NCBI RefSeq assembly: GCF_003967555.1
Contig: NZ_BIFS01000002.1
Span: forward strand, 1,550,001-1,614,000
Source: Dictyobacter kobayashii
GTDB lineage: Bacteria > Chloroflexota > Ktedonobacteria > Ktedonobacterales > Ktedonobacteraceae
Length of the DNA: 64,000 nucleotides
Reading direction: 5' to 3'
Under the pieces are notes generated by a model. It worked only from the letters and a program-made list of their open reading frames with translations. It had not been told where the DNA came from and ran no database searches. The position numbers were made by a program, and so were the translations under genes. Below, piece after piece: positions 54,920 to 64,000 of this stretch. Position 1 is the stretch's first letter. Each line of letters starts with the position of its first letter.

Positions 54920-55894
54920 ATGGAGGAGCAGCGTTTTGTGGCCGCCGTACAGCGTGAGCATACCCTGAAAAGGATAGCCGAACTGGCAGGCGTCAGTTAT
55001 GCTACCGTTTCACGGGCGATCAATGGTCGAGACCGCATTGCTCCAGCCACTACCGCCCGCATCTTGCAGCTGGTAGAAGAATTAGGTTATCGTCCCAATG
55101 CCAACGCTCGCAGTCTACATAAACCAAACGGAGATCTAATCGGCCTCATCTTGCCCTCTTTAAACTATCCAGCCCTCGATGACATTATTGCAGGTATCCA
55201 GGCCACGCTGGCGCAGGCACAGATGCAGCTACTGATTTGCCCGGTCGGAAAAGAGAAAGCCACGGGAGCGGTAAGGCAGCATGCATATTTTGAGATGTTA
55301 TCAAATAGTCGTTTTGAAGGTATGTTGTTGACCCAATGGAGCGCCCTTGATCCAGAGGCGATGGACCTGCTAGTACGTAGTCGGCGCCCTTATGCATTGC
55401 TAGAACAGGATTTATTAGGGTCTGGTCTACGTTTTGCTTATAACTGGTTGCGACAACAAGGGTATCAACGCCTGATATTAGTGACGGGTACCAACTCTTT
55501 ATTAGAGCCAACCCTAAGCGCGCGCATGTGGCGTCAGCTGGCGGCCAGAAATATTGATCTCCCCGACCCCGGCAACGATAAGACTGGTTGGCTTGAATTG
55601 TTGCAGGCGACTGATTATTCCGCTACCGCTTTCTTCTGTACCGATGATGAGACCGCGCTTTCGGTACAAAGCTTTTTAAAAGAACGGCAATTAGATTGGC
55701 CCGTCCAGGGGCTTGGAGCGACTCCGATTGCACAAATGGCTGGCTTGAGCAGTCTTGCCTTTGATGGATTGGCACTGGGGAAGGTTGTCGCCAGGCGGCT
55801 ACTAAAGTTACTTAATATTTATATACCAGAGGAAGTTATTGATATTACATTCAGGGTGCAATGCAATCTTCACACTATTGATGCCGCTAGCTAG
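54920..55894 (+). CDS. LacI-family transcriptional regulator of the phosphonate genes
   Basis: 324 residues from ATG 54920. GTG 54938 has the better site (GGAGGAG 9 nt before), giving 318. The HTH and hinge are TLKRIAELAGVSYATVSRAI and RPNANARSLHKPNGDLIGLILP, followed by a periplasmic-binding-type sensor domain. It is shorter in the C-lobe than usual. Two identical palindromes at the phnC and hydrolase promoters are its likely operators. It is probably cotranscribed with the cytosolic PhnD-like protein. Confidence 0.9.
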   Translation: MEEQRFVAAVQREHTLKRIAELAGVSYATVSRAINGRDRIAPATTARILQLVEELGYRPNANARSLHKPNGDLIGLILPSLNYPALDDIIAGIQATLAQAQMQLLICPVGKEKATGAVRQHAYFEMLSNSRFEGMLLTQWSALDPEAMDLLVRSRRPYALLEQDLLGSGLRFAYNWLRQQGYQRLILVTGTNSLLEPTLSARMWRQLAARNIDLPDPGNDKTGWLELLQATDYSATAFFCTDDETALSVQSFLKERQLDWPVQGLGATPIAQMAGLSSLAFDGLALGKVVARRLLKLLNIYIPEEVIDITFRVQCNLHTIDAAS

Positions 55895-56625
55895 CGGAGT
55901 TAGTACTACTGATTGGAAGACACAAAAAAGGACTGCGCCATCCATCCATAGAAATGCACAATCCTCAAGATTGCAAAATCCATCCATAGAAATGCACAAT
56001 CTTATTGTTCTGCACTTATAACCATGTAAGGGACCCTCACACTATCGTGCAGTCACTACATCCATGTAGAAAACTCAGAGAGCGCTTAAGCCTTTTTCCT
56101 CACCTGGCCAGATACAGAGTGACGAGGCAAAACGTGGTGAATGTCCATGCTACAGGTACTTCTCCCAAAAGTCCCATATAGCATGCTTATGACAGCTCAA
56201 CCATATGTCCTGACCTCGTAAAATAGATAGATATCTTTCATCCTTGAAGATAACGGTAAAATTGACCTCATACCCAATCGTATCTACCATCAATGCTTAC
56301 CGCTCTATCGCAAAATAGATGCTTGTAGTAGAGGTTTGATACAATACAAAGTATTAATAGTCGCTTTTCCCTAAGAAAAATATATACTAAAAATAACATA
56401 ATGTCAATATGGTTGAGAGCATTTTTGAGCACTTTAAGGTAATAGTAATAAGTTATGCTTATAGTGTTCGAGGGTTACTAAGAATAGTTCAAAGAAGTAG
56501 CAATTCTGAGCATGTGAGCAATCATCTGTGAGCTGGAAAAGCTCTACTATATATAAGAATGTAAAAATCTCAGCGCGATGGGATAAAGCGTTTCCGGTCG
56601 CTGTGTATTCAACTGGTGGATGAGA
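55895..56625. other. Intergenic, 731 bp
   Basis: No gene recognised. It contains two 24-bp direct repeats near its start (55940-56001) and otherwise AT-rich DNA with no strong hairpin. It separates the phosphonate locus from the convergent dinB gene. Confidence 0.55.
55940..56001. repeat. Pair of 24-bp direct repeats, 38-bp period
   Basis: ATCCATCCATAGAAATGCAC + AATC occurs at 55940-55963 and again, identically, at 55978-56001. The 14-bp spacer contains CTCAAGATTGCAAA. Origin unknown; only two copies. Confidence 0.7.
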
Positions 56626-57735
56626 TCAGGCCAGCCAGGCGCTTTCATCCCAGAGTGGAAGCGGAATGATTTGTCCAGGCTGATTGGCGGCATGGCTGCT
56701 GAGTAGATGCGAAATGGTGACGCCGACCAGGCGCACACGTTTGGGCTCTCCTTTTAGTTGTTCGTGCACAATAGGGGTGAGGAGCGAGACCATCGTATTG
56801 GCATCCTGGACAGCCTGAGGGACGGTAACGCGGCGGGTGAGCAGCTGAAAATTATTCCAGCGTAGTTTGAGAACGACCGTCTTGCCGCATAGATCCAGCT
56901 CTTTCAGGCGGCGCTCAACCTGTTCCGCCATCTGGCGCATAATCTGGATCACGCGCTCAGGATCACTGATATCCTCGACCAGCGTGGTCTCTTTTCCTAC
57001 TGATTTACGGATACGCGACGGCTGAACCGGACGATCATCTTCTCCGCGCACATAATGGTATAAGATACTGCCTTGCTTGTGCAGAAGTCGTTGCAGCTCT
57101 TCTTCCGTGAGACGCTTCAGATCGGCCCCGGTTTCAATGTCTAATTCATGCAGGCGAGCGGCCGTAACTTTGCCTACTCCAAAGAATTTATCGATTGGAA
57201 TGTGTTCCAAAAAATCAGCAGCCCGTTCAGGAGGAACCACCGTCAGACCATCGGGTTTACGATAATCAGAGGCCAGCTTCGCAATAAATTTATTGAAAGA
57301 GACACCAGCCGAGGCAGTGAGCCGGGTTTCAGCATAGATCTGTTGTTTAATGGAGCGTGCAATCAGCGTTGCTGAGGCAATAGCCTGACGATTAGTGGTG
57401 ACATCCAGGAATGCCTCATCCAGAGAGAGTGGCTCGACCAGCTCTGTATAGCTGCGGAAGATATGCATAATCTGGGCAGAGACCGCGCGATAGACATCGA
57501 AGCGCGGCGGAATAAAGATAGCGTGCGGGCAGCGCTGATAAGCTTTTTGGGCTGACATAGCAGAGTGGATACCATATTTGCGGGCCTCATAAGAGCAAGT
57601 GGCCACCACCCCACGGCGCTGGGGATCACCTCCGACCACAATCGGTTTGCCACGTAGCTCGGGACGATCCCGCTGTTCAATGGAAGCATAGAAAGCATCC
57701 ATATCGACATGGATAATCTTTCGCGTTGGCTGCAT
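56626..57735 (-). CDS. dinB: DNA polymerase IV (Y-family, translesion)
   Basis: 369 residues, normal DinB length. It begins with the catalytic IIHVDMDAFYASIEQRD; YSYEARK-like CSYEARKYGIHSAMS, then PLSLDEAFLDV with the second metal pair (SLDEA), and the little-finger domain to the end. The last residues QIIPLPLWD may be the beta-clamp binding motif region. It performs error-prone bypass of damaged bases. It is transcribed alone. Confidence 0.95.
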   Translation of the reverse strand: MQPTRKIIHVDMDAFYASIEQRDRPELRGKPIVVGGDPQRRGVVATCSYEARKYGIHSAMSAQKAYQRCPHAIFIPPRFDVYRAVSAQIMHIFRSYTELVEPLSLDEAFLDVTTNRQAIASATLIARSIKQQIYAETRLTASAGVSFNKFIAKLASDYRKPDGLTVVPPERAADFLEHIPIDKFFGVGKVTAARLHELDIETGADLKRLTEEELQRLLHKQGSILYHYVRGEDDRPVQPSRIRKSVGKETTLVEDISDPERVIQIMRQMAEQVERRLKELDLCGKTVVLKLRWNNFQLLTRRVTVPQAVQDANTMVSLLTPIVHEQLKGEPKRVRLVGVTISHLLSSHAANQPGQIIPLPLWDESAWLA

Positions 57736-57852
57736 CGTCCGTCTCTTACATCCTTTTCCAGGCAGGTTGGTCTAACATATTCTGGCTATCACAACTGATC
57801 TCATCATATCACCTGTGGTATAGCTTTGCTATGTGACATGTTTGAGCTCCAA

Positions 57853-57947
57853 GGCTTTTTCATGTTCCTCTTTGGCGCCTGCGGCGCCGGGTTGGAAGTG
57901 TGGAGTGTGTGATGGGCGGCTGCGGCCGCCCACCATACACTCCACAC
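57853..57947. repeat. Dispersed repeat with 23-bp hairpin
   Basis: 57853-57885 is identical to the complement of 3265-3297 (33 bp). It is followed by GTGTGGAGTGTGTGATGGGC + GGC (57898-57920), a 4-nt loop, and its complement with two mismatches (57925-57947). It lies between dinB and the repeat-protein gene. Confidence 0.65.
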
Positions 57948-57998
57948 AGGAAAGAATGTCCATCGTATCGCTCGCCAGTGGAGAGAGAGAAGGGAGCG

Positions 57999-60900
57999 TT
58001 AACGATGTTTTTGTTTGGCCGAGCGCTTTAATTGCTCATCGTATTTACTGCGTATTACCGGGTTCTGGGGATCGAGGTCTAGCGCCTGTTGATAAGCCTC
58101 AAGCGCTTCTTCATGACGACCAAGGCGACGCAGAATGGTGCCTCGATCTCCATGGGCCTGAGCCAGAGAGGGATTGTACTGGATCGCCTGCTCATAGGTT
58201 TCCAGGGCCTCGGCATATCTCTTCAGACTATAGAGAATTTTGCCTTTATTGATATAAGCTGTGGCATCGCCTGGAGCCATTCGAATCACCTGCTCAAAGA
58301 CAGCCAGCGCCTCATCGTAACGATAGAGTTTACGCAACGTAATACCCTGATGATAATAAAAAAGCACGTTTTCCTGATCCCATTGGATAGCCTGTGCATA
58401 GATGGTAAGGGCCGCCTCATACTGTTTAAGTTCGTGCAGCACCTCTCCATGTTCCTCTAATAAGGCAAGATAGCTGAAACGTAGACTATCTATATCTGGC
58501 TGCTGCCTCAACCAGGCCGAAGTAGTCTGTAGAGCGTGCGCGATCTGCTCACGATTACCATATTGCTTCACAATAGTCAGGTAAGTAATCCAGACGGTAT
58601 TTTGCTCTGGATGCTGTTCAAGCCAATCAGATAAAGAGTTTAAAGCGTTATTACGCTGCTCTTCAGTGCCATGTTGTTCAAGCAACTTAAGATAAGCGGT
58701 CCAGACATGAATACAATCCAGGTGCAATGTCAACCAATGGGCGGTCTGGATGATCTGAGACTCAATGGTTTCAGTTGTGCCATAATGTTCAACCAGGCGC
58801 AGATAGGCTGCGCGCACAAAGATATCATCTTTATGGGTTTCCAGCCAGCGTGCCGTAAAATCGAGGGCCAGCGAGATCTGGTGTTCATTGCCTTAATATT
58901 TAAGGAGTTTTAAATAGACGGCCGGAATATTGGAAGGCTCGTTAGTAGATTCTGACAGCAGATAATTGGTAATAATGCTCAAGGCACGCAAGATCTGCGG
59001 CGTAGAGCCGCAATACTCCACCAGATCCAGATAGGTTTCCAGCACAAAGGCATCCAGACGTTTATTGTCCAGCCAGGAGGTCGTTAGATCGAGTGCGGTC
59101 AGCATCTGCTCACGAGCGCCATAGCGTTTAGTCAGACTCAGATACATGGTGAGCAGATAGGCATCCGGTGTCTCATTTGCCAGCCAGTCAGTAGTAAAGC
59201 GCAACGCCTGCTGGATCTGTTCAGGATGGCCATGATATTTGATCTGTTGTAAATAAATGGTGAGGAGATAAGGATTGGCGCTATGATGCATAAGCCAGCC
59301 ATTGACGAAATCGAGCGCCTGCTGAAGTTGTGCTGAAGAGCCATGGCGGCCGAGCAAATTCAGGTAAGCCGAGAGCAGATAAGCACTGATATCAGCACCT
59401 TTAATCATCTGAGAAGTATAGTTGAGGGCCCACTGAATAAGCTCTGGATCTCCCTGCTTGCCTACAAAATTCAGATAATGAACCAGTAGATTATCATCAG
59501 GTTTATTATCTTGTAGCCAACCTCTTAGCAGCACTGCAATCTCATCAATCTGTTCCTTCGTGCCTGTATGTCCGATCATATCAATTAAGTACGTGAGGGC
59601 GCCATGACTTTGCTGCAATAAAGGGAGCCAGTCAGACAAAGTGTGTAAAAAGGTGATGATTTGTTCTGGGGTACCGGCACGATCCAGTAGTTTGATATAG
59701 GTAGTAAGAATATGGGCATTTTTTTTATGGCCAGCCAGCCACTCTGCCAGCACATTGATCAGCGACCTGAGTTGTGGTAGGGACGCATATTGTTCAGCCA
59801 GCTCAAGATATGTTTTGACTTCTACACTTTGGCGTTTAGGGGTCAGCCAGTTAATGGCCTGCTCGATTGCCAGCGTCGTATGCTGTGTAGTACCTCGACG
59901 TTGTACCAATCCCATATAAGCCATGCGCACTCCTGAATCCTGCAGATGGACAGCCGGTAGAGTGGTAGTCGCCACAAGCGCCGTATCCACCTGTTGTACG
60001 CTGCCATAGCGCTCAACTAATTTCAAATAGGTAGCCCTGAGCCGAGACTCATCGGGATGAATGGCCAGCCAACCAATAGTCGTATTGATCTCCTCCAGAA
60101 TAGTATGGCGCTGCCCATAGCGATAGAGCAATTTGAGATAGGCATTGCGCACATAGGGATCCTGTGGATGGGCGACCAGCCAGTTTTTAGTCTGTTCAAG
60201 TGTTTCAACGATATCTTCTGGTGACCCCATTGTCCAATCAGGTTTAAATAGAGCGCGCGTGTATTAATACTTTGTGGATTCATTTGCAGCCAGGCTCTGG
60301 TTGAGCACATAGCTGTTTGTACCTGTTCTGCGGTCCCATATTGCTCAACTATTTTCAGATAAGTAGCGCGGATAGAACTGGTCTGAGGATTGGCAGTGAG
60401 CCAGACAGCGGTTTCATCGATGGCCTGCGCGACCTGTGCTGAATGGGCATAATGACTGATCAGTTCTAGATAGATAGTACGGACCGAGTGGTTTTGAGGA
60501 TTAGCTGCCAGACTGTCTTGTGTCAGCTCGATAGCGGCCATAATTTGTTCTTCCGTTGCATACCGGCGCATAAGATCCAGATATGTGCGTAGAACATTGG
60601 AGTCAGGGATATTCATAATAGCTTGAAACTCGGTAACATTGAAGGCAGCACTGATCAACTCTTTGTTACCACGCCGCTCTAGCGATTTCAAATATACCTG
60701 GCGCACATAGCAATCCTGGGGTTGAGCGTTAGCCAATGCGCTGTATCTGTAAGCAGGGCAGTCGTTTGTTCATGGGTGCCACAATGCTCTACAAATTTAA
60801 AATACGCCTGGCGAATATTCGGATTTAAGGGATGTTCTAGCAGCCAGTCAGCTGTTGCCTCAATCAAGCGGCTAATCTGTTCCGCTGTACCACAACGTTC

Positions 60901-62034
60901 GACCAAGGACAGATACGCCTGGCGCACATGTACATCTTCGGGATGGGATGAGAGCCAATCAAAGGTCTGCTCAATTAAATGCGCAATATCGGCAGCCGTA
61001 CCTGCACGCTCTACCAATCCCAGATATGTCTGGCGCACCTGGGTATCGTCAGGATTATCCAGCAACCATTGTCCGGTTGCTTGCAATAGATCCGCCAACT
61101 GTTCCGCCGTACCCCAGTGTTCAATAAACTTAAGATAAATCTGCCGTACATTGACATTTTGCGGATTAGCATTTAACCATTGGGCCGTCTCTTGAATAAG
61201 ATGCGAGATATCGGTCAAGGTGCCCTGGCGTTCAATAAAGCCGATATAAGCATGGCGCACATTTGTATCTTGTGGATTGGCGGCCAGCCAGGCCGTCACC
61301 TTACCCGGCAGGGCTGATTTCTGCTCAGCGCTACCTTTTTGCTCAGTCTGCTTGATGGCGGCTACCCAATCTAACTCGGTCTCGGGAAATCGATAGAGTC
61401 CTTGCTGCATTATCTGCTCTGCCTTATTAATATCGCCCACCATAGTATAAAGTTGGGCCCAATTCATTAACTCTGCATTGCCGCATGTAGTGATTAGCGC
61501 CTGCAGTTTTTGTTCATGTTCGAACAGCATCTGGTGAATAAAAGGAAGAGACGTTTCGCGGGCCACATATTCCAGTAAGCGCTGAAGAAATGTACGCTGT
61601 TCACGTCTGTCAATGCTAGTGGCATCGATATAAGTTCTGATTAGTTGATAAAGATCTGAATGATAAAAGCGGATGGCGGTCCGGGCCACCAGGGGGCTGA
61701 TAGTGCGAATGAGGGTAGGGAAATTGATGTCGCGAAAGACCAGGTTGCGATTGACCGGATTATTGAGAGCAGCATCGATTGTGTTGTTTGGACTCAACTG
61801 TGCCAGCAGTGACTCAGGGATAGCGAGCTCATATTGACCTGCAAAATATATGTACTCACAGAACTGGTATATCTGTTGATGAGAGCTTTGCAGCATTGAC
61901 AAACTCTCATGCACAATAGATGTAAAATCATCTTCAGACATTGGTCCAACCATGGGTGATAAGTGTTCCGGCGGCAACAAGGTCCTGGGCTGATTAAGGG
62001 GTGATTTTATAGTCGAATTGCTGTCCTCATTCAT
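57999..62034 (-). pseudogene. Very large helical-repeat (HAT/TPR-like) protein, reading frame broken three times
   Basis: The frames 60688-62034, 60023-60736, 58893-60230 and 57999-58817 form one protein of about 1340 residues. A unique N-terminal domain of about 230 residues is followed by roughly two dozen 37-residue units (T..WL..NP.D..VR..YL.LVER.GT.EQI..LI..). Classical TPR motifs close the C-terminus (YEEALAVFEQVI...YINKGKILYSL). Breaks: GGGG at 60718-60721 and CCCC at 60225-60228 (plus strand) are each repaired by one base (NPQDCYVRQVYLK; GQWGSPEDI). An in-frame TAA at 58893-58895 stands where a Tyr codon is expected. No enzyme domain is seen; an intracellular scaffold is the likely role. 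Confidence 0.78.
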
Positions 62035-62299
62035 AATTTTGATACTTTCTTTTGCTATACCTAGCTATAAAAAAGCACGCTGTCATGCTTTCGCAACAGG
62101 CCCCTTATGGATGATAAATTAGTGATGTTTAATATACTAGAAATTCATAGATAATACAATAAAAATAAAAAGAAGAAATACTTTTATTGATATTTACACA
62201 AGGAATACGAGTGATCAGGGGAGGATGAGAAGGCCAGAAGCAGGCGACACCTTAATCAATTGAGATGTCGCCAATTGTGGGATCTGGAAAATAGAAGTA

Positions 62300-62938
62300 C
62301 TAGTCAGCGATAACCGGCAACTTACGTAGATATTGGGTATCGGTCAATTCTTTGAGCATGAATGCTGCCAGATCGGTGCGGCGAGTGGCTAGATCTTTAG
62401 GGGTGGGGCGCAGAGAGATACGATACTCATCGGTACGAGGATAATCTGATAGTCGGGCTGGTCGCACCACGATCCAATCCAGGTTGGTCTTACTGATTTC
62501 GCGCTGCATTAATTTCATATCGGCCAGCAGTTTTCTCATGAAGAGCGGAATAATAACCGAGCCATAAAGCCCTGGAGGAGTATAGTTATCGTCAGCGGCA
62601 GCAGCGGTAACGCATACCAGGCGCCGAATGCCATTTTTTTGCATTGCCTGTAAAATATTTTTAATGCCCTGTGAATATAATCCCTCGGGCTTATAAGCAC
62701 CGAACAGGGTGCGCTTGCGTGGCCCTACTGTAGAGAGCACGGCGTTTTTGCCCTGTACCGCTGCCTCTACCGAAGCCGGATCGAGAATATCAGCTTTGAC
62801 AACCTGTAAACGTTCATGTTGGATGGGGAAATTAGCCGGGTTGCGCACCGCGGCAGTGACATCATGTCCCGCTTCGAGCGCCTGCTCTACCAGAGCCCTA
62901 CCAGTTCGTCCTGAGGCTCCAAAGATTACCAGTTTCAT
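62300..62938 (-). CDS. NAD(P)-binding NmrA/atypical SDR family protein
   Basis: 212 residues, AAGGATG site. The N-terminal Rossmann motif is MKLVIFGASGRTGRALVEQAL, followed by DVTAAVRNPANF, KADILDPASVEAAV and AVLSTVGPRK. There is no YxxxK catalytic pair, as in NmrA-like/SDR5 proteins. They act as NAD(P)-binding sensors or reductases; the substrate is not inferable. It is alone on its strand. Confidence 0.88.
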   Translation of the reverse strand: MKLVIFGASGRTGRALVEQALEAGHDVTAAVRNPANFPIQHERLQVVKADILDPASVEAAVQGKNAVLSTVGPRKRTLFGAYKPEGLYSQGIKNILQAMQKNGIRRLVCVTAAAADDNYTPPGLYGSVIIPLFMRKLLADMKLMQREISKTNLDWIVVRPARLSDYPRTDEYRISLRPTPKDLATRRTDLAAFMLKELTDTQYLRKLPVIAD

Positions 62939-63383
62939 ACTGTCATCCTTCTTTCTAAAAATAGCTGTGTGATTGTTTTGATGGTGTCCACTATATGGAT
63001 TCTGTATTCGTTGTCTAATCTATTATATTCGACCTTGCACATATTTATAGTGCTATGATTGCTTTGGTATGCATCGCGGCATGCTTCATTATACATGATA
63101 GCGCATGATAGCGGCGTTTTTTTGTTTTTCTGGGCGTTGAAATCAATGTTTAGCGGAAATATATGTGCATAGCGTGCTGCGTCTCTCAGCGTTCCATAAA
63201 GAGGCCTTTTATTTTAGAAAAAGTGTTACATTTGTCGTTCTGAGGGCGTGTTGAGATGTGGTTAGAAAATTATATGAAAATTTACTTGCCCGGTGAACGA
63301 TGTGAGATAAACAACCTTGCAGGATGTTCCCATTAGCTACATCTATGTAGATGGCTGGTACAGAACGAAAGAGAGGTTGAAGT
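62939..63383. other. Intergenic, 445 bp between divergent genes
   Basis: No gene recognised. It contains loose AT-rich dyads (GCATGATAGCG repeated near 63100) and the AGAGG site for the next gene at its end. Confidence 0.5.
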
Positions 63384-63935
63384 ATGAGTAATGACAATAA
63401 AGCGGCACAATTTGCCCTGACATTAGAAAGAATTGGACGTCGTGCGCTGCATAGTTGCGAAGCTTTGCCTGACGATGTTTTGCTTTGGTCTCCTCCTTTT
63501 TCCAATGACAACTCACCCCTGCTAATCGCCATTGATCTGGCTAGAGATATTGAGAACTGGGTGCTTATCCCTGTTGGTGGGAGATTGCCTTTACTGGATC
63601 AATCACTTGAGGCCAGGCCAATTGAGTCATTTATCGCACTTGCGACATGTTACAGTCAGTGGATCAAGAGTGTGCATACTATTTTAGATACTATTCCCAA
63701 CTCTTTTCTGGACCTGCTGGTGGAAGCACAATCCTTACAAGAGAAGGTCCATGGTAAGCGTCGCCCAACAGTTCATACCTGCCTCCTGACAGCCGTAGAG
63801 AAGAGCGCCTGCCATCTTGGTCGGTTAGAAGCTCTCTGCCAGGCTGTATCCTGGAGCAGTTTCCCATTAGAACGAACAAACTTGAGGCATATAAAGAGTA
63901 TAAAAAAGGCACCTATAAGCATCCAGGGATCATAA
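63384..63935 (+). CDS. Hypothetical helical protein, DinB/YfiT-like fold suspected
   Basis: 183 residues with AGAGGTTGA upstream. Four amphipathic helical stretches are seen (QFALTLERIGRRAL; LIAIDLARDIENWV; FIALATCYSQWIKSVHTIL; LLTAVEKSACHLGRLEALCQ). The late histidine in SACHLGRLE recalls the metal-binding DinB/DUF664-type four-helix proteins, but the first metal site is not clear. The stop TAA overlaps the next ATG (TAATG), so it is translationally coupled to a following gene. Confidence 0.55.
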   Translation: MSNDNKAAQFALTLERIGRRALHSCEALPDDVLLWSPPFSNDNSPLLIAIDLARDIENWVLIPVGGRLPLLDQSLEARPIESFIALATCYSQWIKSVHTILDTIPNSFLDLLVEAQSLQEKVHGKRRPTVHTCLLTAVEKSACHLGRLEALCQAVSWSSFPLERTNLRHIKSIKKAPISIQGS

Positions 63936-64000
63936 TGCGCATCCGAGAAGCCCTAAACGCAATCCAAGCCAGGAAAACATGCACCCTATCACCTGTATTC
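63935..64000 (+). CDS. Partial CDS running off the window end
   Basis: Starts at ATG 63935, overlapping the previous stop by one base. It reads MRIREALNAIQARKTCTLSP and is open at 64000. Too short to assign. Confidence 0.45.
   Translation, partial: MRIREALNAIQARKTCTLSPVF

Overview
The window looks like Chloroflexota, most probably a Ktedonobacteria-type genome. This is inferred from gene content: a short DUF5679-like CxxC/CxxC protein, a stand-alone Ser/Thr kinase, several TnpB transposons, large secreted glycoside hydrolases, soil-type sugar-acid and phosphonate catabolism, and mid-range GC with A-rich intergenic DNA. I see no rRNA or tRNA gene and no CRISPR array.

Layout. 1-13400 holds an IS607-type remnant, a small membrane protein, a beta-helix protein, a NudC-like Nudix hydrolase, a TetR regulator, a Ser/Thr kinase, a membrane-anchored Asn/Gln-rich extracellular protein, an MFS transporter and a broken acyl-CoA thioesterase/BAAT-type hydrolase. 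13640-23400 is a plasmid-type maintenance module. It contains a Rep-like protein, about 22 iteron-like repeats over 1.5 kb, a DnaA-box-like site beside AT-rich DNA, a 711-aa protein whose gene carries many copies of a short inverted motif, a small HTH protein, ParA, a ribbon-helix-helix (RHH) partner, and a 1-kb array of about 167 hexamers plus satellite palindromes. 23526-27235 is one nucleotidyltransferase gene interrupted by two TnpB elements, the second carrying its own RHH gene. 27286-34601 is a minus-strand carbohydrate-acid region: a small-molecule kinase and enolase paralogue, then a mandelate-racemase-type dehydratase, a zinc dehydrogenase, an FAH hydrolase and a FadR-type regulator. 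35684-40740 is a truncated Eco57I-like restriction-methylase followed by about 2.5 kb without recognisable genes. 41346-47429 is a secreted-polysaccharidase locus (GH30 and GH5) with a GntR/LacI hybrid regulator; the GH30 and regulator promoters share an operator-like motif. 48820-55894 is a phosphonate regulon (phnC, phnE, phnD, a FAD oxidoreductase, a phosphonatase-like hydrolase, a cytosolic PhnD-like protein and a LacI regulator) with two identical 18-bp palindromic operators. 56626-64000 holds DNA polymerase IV, a very large helical-repeat/TPR protein, an NmrA-like protein and a short end operon.

Two signals run across the window. First, many otherwise convincing genes are broken by the apparent loss of one G or C in a short G/C run (Rep, ParA, nucleotidyltransferase, GNAT, GH30, PhnD, PhnE, the repeat protein and others). 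This fits systematic homopolymer under-calling in the sequence better than independent pseudogene formation. Second, the 13.6-23.4 kb module is rich in DNA-level repeats: iterons, an intragenic 7-mer present in all three codon phases, and a two-letter hexamer array beside an RHH/ParA pair. I regard it as the most novel part of the window.
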